Positions 8,706 through 17,488 of a DNA stretch of 64,000 bases are shown one piece after another. Source of the stretch: Actinomadura atramentaria DSM 43919 (GTDB taxonomy: Bacteria; Actinomycetota; Actinomycetes; Streptosporangiales; Streptosporangiaceae); contig NZ_KB907209.1 of the NCBI RefSeq assembly GCF_000381885.1, forward strand, positions 408,478 to 472,477. The letters run 5' to 3'. How positions within the stretch are numbered: the stretch's first letter is position 1; each line of letters begins with the position of its first letter. The position numbers and the translations under genes are program-made. The notes under the pieces are model-generated. The model was not told the origin of the DNA and made no database searches. It saw nothing but the letters and a program-made list of their open reading frames with translations.

Positions 8706-10217
8706 GTGGCGGAGGCTTCGTGGTCTTCGGGGGTGCGGCCGCTTGGGGCGGGCGATCCCTCGGTCGTTGGCGGACGGCGGTTGCTCGGACGGCTCGGCGA
8801 GGGCGGGATGGGGGTCGTCTACCTGGGGCTCGATCCCTCGGGGCGCAAGGTCGCCGTCAAGGTGATCAGTCCCGCGCTGGCCAGCGATCCGGTGTATCGG
8901 GCGCGGTTCGACGCGGAGGCGGTGAACGCGCAGCGTGTGGCTTCGTTCTGTACCGCGCGGGTACTCGATCACGGAGAGGCGGACGGACTCGCTTATCTGG
9001 TCACCGAGTACATCGACGGGCCGTCGCTTACGCGCCATGTCGAGGCGCACGGTGCGCTGCCGCCTGATGAGCTGCGGAGTTTGGCCGCGGGAGTGGCCGC
9101 GGCGCTGACCGCGATCCATGCCGTTCATCTGGTTCATCGCGACCTCAAACCCGCCAATGTGCTGCTCGCGGCGGACGGGCCGCGCGTGATTGATTTCGGA
9201 ATCGCCCGTGCTCTGGACTCGCAGATCCAGCACACGCAGACGGGCGTCGTCATCGGGAGTCCCGGTTACCTTGCGCCCGAGCAGGCGTTCGGCGGGCGGG
9301 TCGGCACCGCCGCCGACGTGTTCTCGTGGGGGACGCTCGTCGCGTTCGCGGCGACCGGCCGCAATCCGTTCGGTACGGGGACGCTGCCGGTCCTGGCCGT
9401 CCGGGCGCAGCACGGCGAGTACGACCTGACGGGCGTGCCCGCGGATCTCGTGCCGCTGGTCCGGGCCGCGCTCGATCCCGATCCCGAGCGGCGGCCCACG
9501 GCCGAGGACCTGCTCGTCCGGCTCGTGGGCGAGCGGGAGACGCAGGCGGCGGCCGTCGACCTCGTCCACCGCCACTGGCCGCCCGCACCCAACCCGACGA
9601 CGCCGTACCCGCCCACGGCGAGCCCGCCCACGGTGAACCCGAACGCGGTGAGCCCGGCCGCGCCGTACCCGGCCGAGCTACGGCCGCCTGGGGTGCGCCC
9701 AACCGCGTCAGACTCGACCGCGTCCGACTCGACCCTGGTCGTGCCGTCCGGCGCGCGGGCGGGTGGGGCGGGGTCGCGGCGGTGGAAGGCGGTCGCCGCC
9801 GGGACGGCGGCGTTGGCCGCGCTCGGTGCGACGGCGACGGCGGTCTACGCGCTGAACGGCGGGTCCAGCGGTGACCCGCACGCGCTGGCTTCGACCCCGC
9901 CGCCCGGCTCGTCGACGCCGACCGCGAGGACCACGGTCGACAGCACGCCGACTGATACGCCGACCCCCGGGCACTGGCGCGAGATCGGTGGACTCGACCG
10001 CATGGACGACTACTGCGGCGAGTCCGGAAAGACCGTCACCTACACGGACGGGGGCCGCGAGTGGTGGTGCGAAGACTCGGCGGGCGGCCTGCAGCGCCTT
10101 GATCTCCAGGTGGTCTGCGCCTGGCACTACCCGTCCTTCAAGAAGATCCGAGTCCGGGAACGTCCCGATCCGGGGCCGATCTACGAAGTCCACTGGTACT
10201 GCGAGGGCTGGGTCTGA
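8706..10217 (+). CDS. Transmembrane Ser/Thr protein kinase, PknB-like
   Basis: Kinase of 503 residues. The N-terminal kinase domain (about 22-285) has the glycine loop LGEGGMGVVYLG (30-41), catalytic Lys 52, HRDLKPAN (144-151), DFG (163-165) and GSPGYLAPEQ, so it should be active. A Pro/Ser/Thr-rich juxtamembrane linker follows, one membrane helix at about 361-383, then an extracellular part of about 120 residues. That part is not PASTA; it has four Cys and several Trp (WREIGGLDRMDDYCGE ... WYCEGWV) and may be a small disulfide-bonded sensor. The GTG start has GGGAGG five bases upstream. The ligand and targets are unknown. Confidence 0.92.
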   Translation: MAEASWSSGVRPLGAGDPSVVGGRRLLGRLGEGGMGVVYLGLDPSGRKVAVKVISPALASDPVYRARFDAEAVNAQRVASFCTARVLDHGEADGLAYLVTEYIDGPSLTRHVEAHGALPPDELRSLAAGVAAALTAIHAVHLVHRDLKPANVLLAADGPRVIDFGIARALDSQIQHTQTGVVIGSPGYLAPEQAFGGRVGTAADVFSWGTLVAFAATGRNPFGTGTLPVLAVRAQHGEYDLTGVPADLVPLVRAALDPDPERRPTAEDLLVRLVGERETQAAAVDLVHRHWPPAPNPTTPYPPTASPPTVNPNAVSPAAPYPAELRPPGVRPTASDSTASDSTLVVPSGARAGGAGSRRWKAVAAGTAALAALGATATAVYALNGGSSGDPHALASTPPPGSSTPTARTTVDSTPTDTPTPGHWREIGGLDRMDDYCGESGKTVTYTDGGREWWCEDSAGGLQRLDLQVVCAWHYPSFKKIRVRERPDPGPIYEVHWYCEGWV

Positions 10218-10223
10218 CCGTCA

Positions 10224-10257
10224 GGGGCGCGTCCCGCCCGCAGGAAGAACGCGCCCC
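10224..10257. terminator. Bidirectional stem-loop terminator
   Basis: Perfect 9-bp arms GGGGCGCGT (10224-10232) and ACGCGCCCC (10249-10257) sit between the converging kinase and oxidoreductase genes. There is no U tract, as is common in actinomycetes. Confidence 0.65.
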
Positions 10258-10263
10258 ACGGGC

Positions 10264-11433
10264 TCAGCGCTCGCCCGCGGCCAGCAGCCCGAGCACGGAC
10301 TTGCCGACGAGTTCGTGGACGGCCGCCGTGTTCGCCGGATGGAACGTCCCCGCGACGACGTCCCGGTACAGCCGGGACAGCTCGCCGGTCCGCAGCGCGC
10401 CCGCGCCCGCGACCTTCAGCGCGTGGTCCACGACGCGCTTGGCGGACTCGGTCGCGTGGTATTTCACCGCGACGAGCTTCACCGGCCAGGCGTCCCCGTG
10501 GTCCACGCCCGCCGCCCAGTCGTCGGCGACGCGTTCGAGGTGCGCCAGGACCGCCTCCAGCTCGACCGTCCCCTCCGCGACCGACCACTGGACGTACGGG
10601 TCGTGCGCGACGGGCCGGCCGAGCTTCACCGAGGGCCGCCGCTTCGCCGACGCGACCGCCAGGTCCAGCGCGCGCCGCGCGATGCCGTAGTAGACGCTGG
10701 AGAACAGCACCTCCGCCCACGCGAAGATCGACGCGACGAACGGGTCGTCGGTCGGCCCGGCGGGCAGGACGCGCGTGACGCGGTCGGCGGGCACCGGCAC
10801 GTCCTCGAACCGCGTGTCGTCGCTGCGGGTCGCGCGCTGCCCCACGGTGTCCCACGTCTCCTCGACGCGGATGCCGGGCGCGTCGCGGGCGACGAACGCG
10901 TGGACGACCTTCGGGCGCTCGGGATCGGAGTCGTCGAGGGCGTGGACGCCGAGCCGCGTCCAGACGGGCGTCAGCGACGTGAACGTCTTGTGCCCGGTGA
11001 TGCGGTAGCCGCCGCCGGGCTGCGGCGCCGCGAGCGTCCGCGCGTACTCCAGGTCGCGGTCGTTGCCGGGTTCGCCGTGCCCGGCCGCGAAGACCTCGCC
11101 GTCCGCGGTCTCGCGCAGCAGCCAGTCGAGGGAGCCGTCGCCCGCGCGGTGCAGGTCGGCGGCGACGCCCGTCCAGTACAGGTGCATGTTCGTCGCGAGC
11201 GCCGTGGCGGGCGCGTGGTAGGCGAGGCGGCGCTGGGCTGCCGCGACCTGGGGGAGGGTGAGGCCCGCGCCGCCGAACTCGGGCGGCAGCGCGACGGTCA
11301 GGTAGCCCGCCGCGCGCAGGTCGGCGAAGTCCTCGTGGAAGAAGGAGTTCTCACGGTCGTAGCGCGCGGCGCGCTCGGCGAAGGCGGACAGCAGTTCGTC
11401 GGGCAGAACGGAGGATTCGTGGACGAGCGTCAT
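10264..11433 (-). CDS. Acyl-CoA-dehydrogenase-fold flavin oxidoreductase (SfnB/DszC-like)
   Basis: Protein of 389 residues with the acyl-CoA dehydrogenase/flavin monooxygenase fold: N-terminal helical domain, PPEFGGAGLTLPQVAAAQRRL, the beta-domain GYRITGHKTFTS, and a C-terminal four-helix bundle ending near RDVVAGTFHPANTAAVHELVG. Members such as SfnB and DszC use FMNH2 or FAD and occur in sulfur-acquisition loci. As the last gene of an operon with a TauD homologue and a TauABC-type importer, it probably attacks an imported organosulfur compound. It lies 67 bp downstream of the tauD-like gene. A catabolic acyl-CoA dehydrogenase is the alternative; no catalytic Glu is obvious. Confidence 0.8.
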   Translation of the reverse strand: MTLVHESSVLPDELLSAFAERAARYDRENSFFHEDFADLRAAGYLTVALPPEFGGAGLTLPQVAAAQRRLAYHAPATALATNMHLYWTGVAADLHRAGDGSLDWLLRETADGEVFAAGHGEPGNDRDLEYARTLAAPQPGGGYRITGHKTFTSLTPVWTRLGVHALDDSDPERPKVVHAFVARDAPGIRVEETWDTVGQRATRSDDTRFEDVPVPADRVTRVLPAGPTDDPFVASIFAWAEVLFSSVYYGIARRALDLAVASAKRRPSVKLGRPVAHDPYVQWSVAEGTVELEAVLAHLERVADDWAAGVDHGDAWPVKLVAVKYHATESAKRVVDHALKVAGAGALRTGELSRLYRDVVAGTFHPANTAAVHELVGKSVLGLLAAGER

Positions 11434-11500
11434 CGCAGGTGTCTCCTCGTAAGCCGGGAACGGCGGGGAGCCCGTCTCGGGAGGCGGGCTCCCCGGCTCG

Positions 11501-12385
11501 TCAGGACGCGACGGCGAGCGGCGTGTAGTGCGCGGCGTCGTCGCCGGACACGATGTAGCTCTCCTCGCCCGTCACGCCCGCGGGCACGTCGCCCGCGACG
11601 GTGACGCGCCGCAGCTCGCGCGGCTGGTCGCCGTAGTCGTCGGGCGCGTAGTGCTGGGTGATGCGGTTGTCGAAGACGACGACGTCGCCGACGTTCCACA
11701 CGACGCGCAGCAGGTTCTCCGGCCGCGTCACGTACTTCTGCAGGAGCCGGAGGACGTCGCGGGACTCCGTCCCCGACAGGCCGACGAGCTTCTGCGCGAA
11801 CCCGCCGATGAACAGCCCGCGCTCGCCCGTCTCGGGGTGGACGCGCACGACGGGGTGCGCGGTCTCGTACCGCCGCGCGGTGAAGACCTCGCGGTACTCG
11901 GCGGCCTTGTCGGCGTTGGTGCGCGGCAGCGCGTAGTCGTAGTCGTTGGTGTGGACGGCCCACAGCCGGTCCGCGAACTCCCGCAGCGGGTCGGGCAGAT
12001 CCCGGTACGCGGCGGCGGAGTTCGCGATGAGCGTGTTCCCGCCGTAGGCGGGGACGACGAGCGCGCGCAGCGTGCTGACGGCCGGGGGAGTCCGCACGAA
12101 CGTGACGTCGGTGTGCCACACGTTGGAGCGGATGCCCTCCTCGCCGTTCACCGGGAGGATGTCGGGCCGGCCTTCCACGGGCGGGACGGTCGGGTGCGCG
12201 CGGGTGAGCGCGCCGAACCGGGCGGCGAAGCGGAGCTGCGCGTCGTCGTCGAGGTGCGCGCCCCGGAACACCAGGGCCTTGTGCTCCAGCAGGAGGCCGT
12301 TCAGCTCGTCGAAGGGCAGCGCGTTCGGGTCGGCCCCGGTGATCTCGGCGCCGATGCGGCCGCCGAGGCGGCGGATCTCGGTCAT
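11501..12385 (-). CDS. TauD/TfdA-family Fe(II)/2-oxoglutarate dioxygenase
   Basis: Cytoplasmic enzyme of 294 residues. The iron triad is visible: H91 and D93 (WHTDVTF) and H245 (RITQHYA), with Arg 256/259 downstream for 2-oxoglutarate. The fold segments SNVWHTDVTF, GGNTLIANSAAAY and VVFDNRITQHYAPDDY match taurine and alkylsulfonate/alkylsulfate dioxygenases, which release sulfite or sulfate. The ATG has a strong AAGGAAGGA ribosome site and lies 14 bp after the permease stop. In the same frame an upstream extension would overlap the permease and is rejected. The substrate could be taurine or another sulfonate or sulfate ester. Confidence 0.9.
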   Translation of the reverse strand: MTEIRRLGGRIGAEITGADPNALPFDELNGLLLEHKALVFRGAHLDDDAQLRFAARFGALTRAHPTVPPVEGRPDILPVNGEEGIRSNVWHTDVTFVRTPPAVSTLRALVVPAYGGNTLIANSAAAYRDLPDPLREFADRLWAVHTNDYDYALPRTNADKAAEYREVFTARRYETAHPVVRVHPETGERGLFIGGFAQKLVGLSGTESRDVLRLLQKYVTRPENLLRVVWNVGDVVVFDNRITQHYAPDDYGDQPRELRRVTVAGDVPAGVTGEESYIVSGDDAAHYTPLAVAS

Positions 12386-12399
12386 CTGGGAGTCCTTCC

Positions 12400-13227
12400 T
12401 TAGCGTCGTACGGTGGGGTCGGCGAGCCGCAGCAGAAGGCGCAGCAGCCCGTCGAAGAGGAAGCCGAGGACGGCGATCCCCGCGATGCCGCTGAAAATCA
12501 GCGGCGTCTGGAGGTAGTTGCCGGCCTGGAGGATGAGGAAGCCGACGCCGCCGGTCGCGGCGATCATCTCGGCGGCGATGATGCTGGTCCACGCGCCGCC
12601 CATCGCGATGCGCATGCCGGTGATGACGCCGGGGACGGCGGCGCGCAGCCGCACGTGCAGCATCGTGCGCAGCGGCGACGCGCCGAGGCTGCGGCTGGCG
12701 TGCAGCAGCGGCTCGGGGACGGCGTCGAGCGCGCCGAGCGTCGCGACGGTGACGATCGGCAGCACCCCGAAGAAGATCAGCGCGATCTTGGACGTCTCCC
12801 CGATGCCGAACCACACGACGAGCAGCGGGATGAACGCGATCGGCGGCAGCGGCCGGATCACGCTGATGATCGGGTCGGCCAGCTCCCGGACCACCCGGAC
12901 CCCGGCCATCGCGGAGCCGAGGACGACGCCCGCGAGCGTGCCGAGCATGAACCCGGCGAGGATGCGCGCGGCGCTGATCAGCGCGTCCTGGATCAGCGTC
13001 TTGCCCTGGACCTCCGGGTACGTGTGCGTCAGGTACTTCACGAGCGTGCTCGCGGTCTCCGTGACGGTCGGCAGCGTCACCGAGTCGCCGATGACGAGCG
13101 CGGCCAGCTCCCAGACGACGAGCGCCAGCGCGAGCGCGGCCGCGCCCGTCCCGACGCGCCGCCAAGACCGGCCGCGCCGCGCCGGGGCGTCGGTGACGGC
13201 CGCCGTCGCGGCCTGCGTCGCGGTCAT
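12400..13227 (-). CDS. ABC transporter permease, SsuC/TauC type
   Basis: Inner-membrane permease of 275 residues with about six hydrophobic segments, a first helix near residues 24-45 and the EAA loop (LLHASRSLGASPLRTMLHVRLRAAVPGVITGMRIA) before the last third. Sequence style is that of sulfonate/taurine/nitrate permeases (SVIRPLPPIAFIPLLVVWFGIGETSKIALIFFG is the family hallmark region). The ATG overlaps the ATPase stop (ATGA). It belongs to the minus-strand import operon 10264-15040. Confidence 0.92.
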   Translation of the reverse strand: MTATQAATAAVTDAPARRGRSWRRVGTGAAALALALVVWELAALVIGDSVTLPTVTETASTLVKYLTHTYPEVQGKTLIQDALISAARILAGFMLGTLAGVVLGSAMAGVRVVRELADPIISVIRPLPPIAFIPLLVVWFGIGETSKIALIFFGVLPIVTVATLGALDAVPEPLLHASRSLGASPLRTMLHVRLRAAVPGVITGMRIAMGGAWTSIIAAEMIAATGGVGFLILQAGNYLQTPLIFSGIAGIAVLGFLFDGLLRLLLRLADPTVRR

Positions 13228-14012
13228 CGCTCCAGCACCTCCCTGATCCGCCGCTTGGCCTGCACGAACTCCAGCGTCTCGGTGTCCTCGTAGCTGCGCG
13301 GGCGGGGCAGGTCGACGTCCAGGACGTCCTTGGTCCCGCCGGGCGGCGCGGACATGACGCAGACCCGGTCGCCGAGCAGCGCGGCCTCCTCGACGTCGTG
13401 CGTCACGAACACGATCGTGGTGCGGCGCTCCTGCCACAGGTCGAGCAGGAACCGCTGCATCGCGGCGCGCGTGATCGCGTCCAGCGCGCCGAACGGCTCG
13501 TCCATCAGCAGCACGCCGGGCCGGTTGACGAGCACGCGGGCGAACGCGGCGCGGTGCCGCATCCCGCCCGACAGCTCGTGCGGGTAGGCGTCGCGGGCGT
13601 CCGCGAGCCCGACCGTCGTCAGCAGCTCCTCGGCCTCCCGCTTCACCTCGGGGGTGAGGACGCCGCGCGCCTTCGGCCCGTACAGGACGTTCTGCCAGGT
13701 CGTCAGCCACGGGAACAGCGTGGGCGTCTGGAACAGCACGCCCCGGTCGGGACCGGGACCGGTGACGGGCTTCCCGCCGACGACGACCTCGCCGGAGTCG
13801 GCGGGGACGAACCCGGCGAGGATGTTGAGCAGCGTCGACTTGCCGCAGCCGGACGGGCCGAGCAGGCACAGGAACTCGCCGGGCGCGACGTCGAGCGTGA
13901 CGCCGTCGAGCGCGGCGCGGCCCGCGCGCCGCCGCCGGTGGAACGTCTTGCGGACGTCCCGGAGCCGCACGCCGGTGGGCCGCGCGACCTCCGGCAGCGT
14001 CACCGCGTTCAC
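13224..14012 (-). CDS. ABC transporter ATP-binding protein, SsuB/TauB type
   Basis: ATPase of 262 residues with Walker A GPSGCGKST, signature LSGGMRHR, Walker B VLLMDEPFGALD and the switch FVTHDVEEA. The signature tail is RHRAAFARV rather than the common RQRVAIARA, a small oddity. The GTG start overlaps the binding-protein TGA (GTGA), giving tight coupling. It pairs with the permease at 12400-13227. Confidence 0.92.
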   Translation of the reverse strand: MNAVTLPEVARPTGVRLRDVRKTFHRRRRAGRAALDGVTLDVAPGEFLCLLGPSGCGKSTLLNILAGFVPADSGEVVVGGKPVTGPGPDRGVLFQTPTLFPWLTTWQNVLYGPKARGVLTPEVKREAEELLTTVGLADARDAYPHELSGGMRHRAAFARVLVNRPGVLLMDEPFGALDAITRAAMQRFLLDLWQERRTTIVFVTHDVEEAALLGDRVCVMSAPPGGTKDVLDVDLPRPRSYEDTETLEFVQAKRRIREVLER

Positions 14013-15040
14013 TTGCAGCCCCCGCTCTGCGCCTTCGTCCAGAACGTCGGGTCGATGTGCTTGGCGATCTCCGCGTCCGAGGGGACGGTCTTCGCGCGGC
14101 CCTGCGTGACGAGGAACTGCGCGGTGAGCTTGAAGTTCAGCGCGAGCTTGCCGGTCGCGGCCGTCCCGTCCGAGCCCTTGAGCCACGACGCCTGCTCGGC
14201 GGTCGGGACGTAGGGGTACTCCTTCGTCGCGGCCAGCGCGTCGGCGGGCTTGACGCCGAGGTACTTGGTCGCGGGCGTGACGTACTTCTCCGCGTCCGGC
14301 CCCTTCACCAGCTCCTGCGCCTTGGAGAACTGGCAGACGAGCTGCTGCACCGTCTCCGGGTGCTGCTTGGCGTACGCGCTGGTGACGGCGAGCGAGTTGA
14401 CGGCCGCGTAGCCGAGCTCGGCGATGTCGGCGGCCGTCGCGAGCACCCGCGCGTCGTGCTTGCGCAGGTCGAGCAGGAACGCCTGGCTGATGTAGACGGC
14501 GTCGATCTTCCCGGCCTTCCACGCGGCCGCCTCGGCGGCCTCGCTCGCGAAGCTCGCGACCTGCACCTTGTCGGTCAGGTTCTGCGACTTCAGCCAGCCG
14601 CGGAGCTGGAAGTCGAGCGTGGAGCCGACCAGGACGCCGACCTTCCTCAGGTCCGCCGGTGACTTGATCTTGTCGTTGACGGCCAGGCCCGACTCGTCCA
14701 GGCTCTCGACGAACACGACCTTGATGTCGGTGCCGCTGGTGAACGCGCCCACGATCGGCGGGTTCCCGACCGCCGACACCGCCGGGAACGCTCCCGCCCG
14801 GAGCTGCGCGAGGCCCGCGACGCCGCTGTCGATCGGCCGCAGCTCCAGCTTCGCGGGGACCTTCCCGGCCAGCTCCGCGTTGCCCGCCACGACGGCCTCC
14901 GGCCCCGCGACCGCGCCCTGGAAGTAGCCGATCTTCAGGTCGCCGCCGCCCGCGCCGGCCTTCCCGCCGTGGTCCGCACAGGCGGACAGCGCCAGCGCGG
15001 CCAGAGGAAGGAGGGCGGCCGCGAGAGTCTTGCTTCGCAT
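14009..15040 (-). CDS. ABC transporter solute-binding lipoprotein, NitT/TauT type
   Basis: Lipoprotein of 343 residues with a basic N-terminus, hydrophobic core and lipobox LSAC (Cys 21). The mature protein begins LKIGYFQGAVAGPEAVV and contains the family hinge KSPADLRKVGVLVGST. It is the first gene of the minus operon; ATG is preceded by AAAGGA. The ligand is probably a sulfonate or sulfate ester, because the operon ends with TauD-like and SfnB-like enzymes. It differs in sequence from the binding protein at 3112-4089, so the two systems likely serve different substrates. Confidence 0.9.
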   Translation of the reverse strand: MRSKTLAAALLPLAALALSACADHGGKAGAGGGDLKIGYFQGAVAGPEAVVAGNAELAGKVPAKLELRPIDSGVAGLAQLRAGAFPAVSAVGNPPIVGAFTSGTDIKVVFVESLDESGLAVNDKIKSPADLRKVGVLVGSTLDFQLRGWLKSQNLTDKVQVASFASEAAEAAAWKAGKIDAVYISQAFLLDLRKHDARVLATAADIAELGYAAVNSLAVTSAYAKQHPETVQQLVCQFSKAQELVKGPDAEKYVTPATKYLGVKPADALAATKEYPYVPTAEQASWLKGSDGTAATGKLALNFKLTAQFLVTQGRAKTVPSDAEIAKHIDPTFWTKAQSGGCK

Positions 15041-15470
15041 GTGAATCCTTTCATTGTGGGGGGCGACCCCCCACGCCCCCCGCGGCGCGAAGCGCCGCAT
15101 CCTCGCTCGCTGGCGCTCGCCGCGGTGCGGCCCTTCGCGCTGCGCGCGCCCGGCCGCTCGCCTGGCGGCTCGCGGCCGTGCGCGCGCGGGCAACCCCCCT
15201 GCGGCTTCGCCTGGTGGGTTCGGGGGTTTCTGGGGTGGGGATGAGGGCGGCCGGGGGATTCCGGCCTTGGCCGGGGGTTCCCGGCTGGGGCTCAGTGGGC
15301 GTGACAGCCGGCGGCGGTGACGCGGACCAGGTCCACGTGCCGCCGCCGGACCAGATCGAGCCGAACGCGCATGCCGGTATGAGACCACGGGCGCACCCGC
15401 TTATGCAACTATTCCTACCGAATTGGTTTAGTTAGGTCGTCGCAGGTGGGGCGCGCGGGGCCGCCGCCGG
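15041..15470. other. Long structured leader/intergenic region upstream of the minus-strand import operon
   Basis: No gene is seen in 430 bp. Nearest the start codon (15056-15250) is a run of GC palindromes, including GCGGCGC-GAA-GCGCCGC at 15082-15098 and GGCCG/CGGCC arms around 15151-15177. Farther upstream (15400-15435) is an AT-richer stretch containing CCGAATTGG at 15418-15426 and TAGGAATAG on the minus strand, which is the likely promoter. The palindromic block resembles the REP-like intergenic elements common in Streptosporangiales (from memory). I do not recognise a riboswitch. Confidence 0.5.
15157..15172. repeat. Short intergenic repeat CTCGCCTGGCGGCTCG, copy 1
   Basis: The same 16-mer occurs at 28064-28079, also inside a non-coding hairpin-rich spacer. 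It may mark a dispersed REP-like element; two copies in one window do not prove it. Confidence 0.45.
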
Positions 15471-17435
15471 TCAGTTGGTGCGGGACGTCGGCAGGTGCGG
15501 GCCGATGTAGCCGACGTAGATGCGCCGGGTCGCGCCGTCGGTGTCGTCGTAGAAGTGCAGCCGGGGGGCCGGGGGGCGCGGGCCGTCGATCTTGATGTGG
15601 GCGGGGAAGTACGCGCGGCCGCTCGGCCGCGTCTCCGGGCGCACCGGGAACATCCGCGCGGTGCGGTAGCGCGGGTCGGCGTTGACGTTCTCCGACTCGC
15701 TGAGCGCGACGATGTTCGCGCTGATCATCGTCCCGGGGCCGCCCGCGCGGATGAACGCCAGCACGTCGGTCGGGCGCGGGACGGCCGGGTCCTCGGCGGC
15801 GCCCGCGTCGGCCGCGCCGCACGGCGCCGGCGCGGCGGCCGTCCCGCAGTGGTGCGCCGACCCCTGGTGCCCCGAGCAGCCGCAATGGTGGCCGGACGCG
15901 CAGCCGTGGACCGCGCCGGAAGCCTGCTCGGCCCGGCACGGATCGGCCGCGCCGAGCTTGGCGGCCGCGTACGCGTCGAGGGTGGCCAGCGCGTCCCACG
16001 TCCGGCGGCACCACACCATCGCCTTCGGGTACGAGTCGAGCGCGGCGGTCGCATCGGTGTCGAGGTCGTCCAGCAGCAGCCGGGGGAAGCGGTCGGCGGC
16101 GGCGCGCAGCAGTTCGGCGAAGTCGGCGGGGAACGCGGCGGCGTCGTCGGAGCCGGGACCGGACGAGCCCGGCCGGCGCGGCGCGGCCGCCTCGGCGCGC
16201 GCGAGCCGCACCGCCAGCAGCCCCCGCTCGCGGACCGCGAGGTCGCGTTCCTCTTCGGCGATCTCCAGGGCCTGCGCGAACACGTCCCGGTCCGCGAGGG
16301 CTTCGGCGAGCCGCCGCGCGAGCCGCGCGCGCTCGGGGTCGGCGGCCTCCGCCTCGGCCGCGGCCCGCGCCGCCGCCAGCTCGGCGGCGAGCCGTTCGGC
16401 GCGGGCCAGCGCCGCGTCGCGCCCCTGCTCGGCGCGTTCGAGGGCGCGTTGCGCGTCGGTGCGTTCGCGGCGGGCCTCGGCCAGGTCGTCCTCCAACCGG
16501 CGCAGGCGCGCGCCCAGGTCGGCCGGCGCGACCGCGTCCGCCGCCGCGTCCGCCTGGTCGGCGGGCGCGGGCAGCAGCGCCGCCGCGTCCGCCGCGATCC
16601 CGAGCGGCCGCTCCTTCGCGCGCAGCGCGAGCACTCGGTTCACCAGCCGCTCGTAGGTGGAGCGGCGGCCCGCGACCGTCGTGCCGAGGGCCTCTTCCGT
16701 GGCCCCGGTGTCCCAGACCGCGGGGAAGTACCGGCCGCCGCAGCGCGGGATCGCCCGCCGGGGCAGCCGCTCGTTGAGGACTGCCCGGCCCTCCTCGCTG
16801 ACGATGGCGAGCGAGACGAGCCCCGGCCACAGCGCGTGCGCGACGGCCTCCACCGCGCCGGTGCCCGCGCTGATGACGAACAGCGCGACCGCGCGGTCCG
16901 GGTCGTCGATGATCGCGAGCAGGGCGTCGAGGCCGTCCGGCTCCTCGTCCTCGGGCGCCCAGATCATCGCCTCGTCCAGGATCGACGCGCCGGACCGGTC
17001 GGAGAACCGCTGCCCGGCGAGCCCGAGCGAGCTGCACGGCGACGGGACGTCGTAGCGCCAGCCGTGCTCGCAGTCGGCGGCGACCGCCCACTCGCACGTC
17101 CGGCCGCGCTCGTCGCCGGACGGCAGCTCGCGCAGCACCAGGCCCGCGCGGACCTCGCCGGTGCGCGGGTCCGACCAGCGCGCCGTCGCGCGCGCGACGG
17201 GCAGCGGCGGCTGCGCCGCGCGCTCGGCCCGGGAGAACTCCCAGCCCGCGAACTCGACGCGCAGTCCGCCGACCGTGCCCGCGAGGTCGGCGGCGAGGCG
17301 GCGCACCGGCTGCCGGCCGTCCGCCGCCGCGAGGCCGCGCAGCCAGACGCGGCGGACCGGGGACGCCACCGCGGGCGGGCGGTGCTCCGGCCTGGGCGCC
17401 CGGCGGGGGAGGGTGACCAGGGGAGGCAAGTCCAT
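15471..17435 (-). CDS. Uncharacterised 654-residue coiled-coil protein with Cys/His-rich patch
   Basis: I do not recognise this protein. Residues 1-310 look globular and mixed alpha/beta (ALFVISAGTGAVEAVAHALWPGLVSLAIVS). About 315-430 is a long Ala/Arg/Glu-rich coiled coil with heptads (LRRLEDDLAEARRERTDAQRALERAEQ). About 500-543 is a Cys/His cluster with 6 Cys and 6 His, plausibly metal-binding. The last 80 residues form a beta-rich module (RMFPVRPETRP ... LHFYDDTDGATRRIYVGYIGPHLPTSRTN region). No signal peptide or membrane helix is seen, so it is probably cytoplasmic. The ATG is preceded by GGAGG on the minus strand at about 17445. It is monocistronic between unrelated transport genes. Confidence 0.75.
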   Translation of the reverse strand: MDLPPLVTLPRRAPRPEHRPPAVASPVRRVWLRGLAAADGRQPVRRLAADLAGTVGGLRVEFAGWEFSRAERAAQPPLPVARATARWSDPRTGEVRAGLVLRELPSGDERGRTCEWAVAADCEHGWRYDVPSPCSSLGLAGQRFSDRSGASILDEAMIWAPEDEEPDGLDALLAIIDDPDRAVALFVISAGTGAVEAVAHALWPGLVSLAIVSEEGRAVLNERLPRRAIPRCGGRYFPAVWDTGATEEALGTTVAGRRSTYERLVNRVLALRAKERPLGIAADAAALLPAPADQADAAADAVAPADLGARLRRLEDDLAEARRERTDAQRALERAEQGRDAALARAERLAAELAAARAAAEAEAADPERARLARRLAEALADRDVFAQALEIAEEERDLAVRERGLLAVRLARAEAAAPRRPGSSGPGSDDAAAFPADFAELLRAAADRFPRLLLDDLDTDATAALDSYPKAMVWCRRTWDALATLDAYAAAKLGAADPCRAEQASGAVHGCASGHHCGCSGHQGSAHHCGTAAAPAPCGAADAGAAEDPAVPRPTDVLAFIRAGGPGTMISANIVALSESENVNADPRYRTARMFPVRPETRPSGRAYFPAHIKIDGPRPPAPRLHFYDDTDGATRRIYVGYIGPHLPTSRTN

Positions 17436-17488
17436 GTGCGGACCGTATCCGCACGTATCGCGTCCTGTCCCCGAAACCGCCGCGCGGG

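Noticed and set aside
15041..15470. Possible SAM or other riboswitch before the sulfur-type operon
   Set aside because: The palindromic block does not match any riboswitch core I know, and the repeated 16-mer elsewhere favours a dispersed element.
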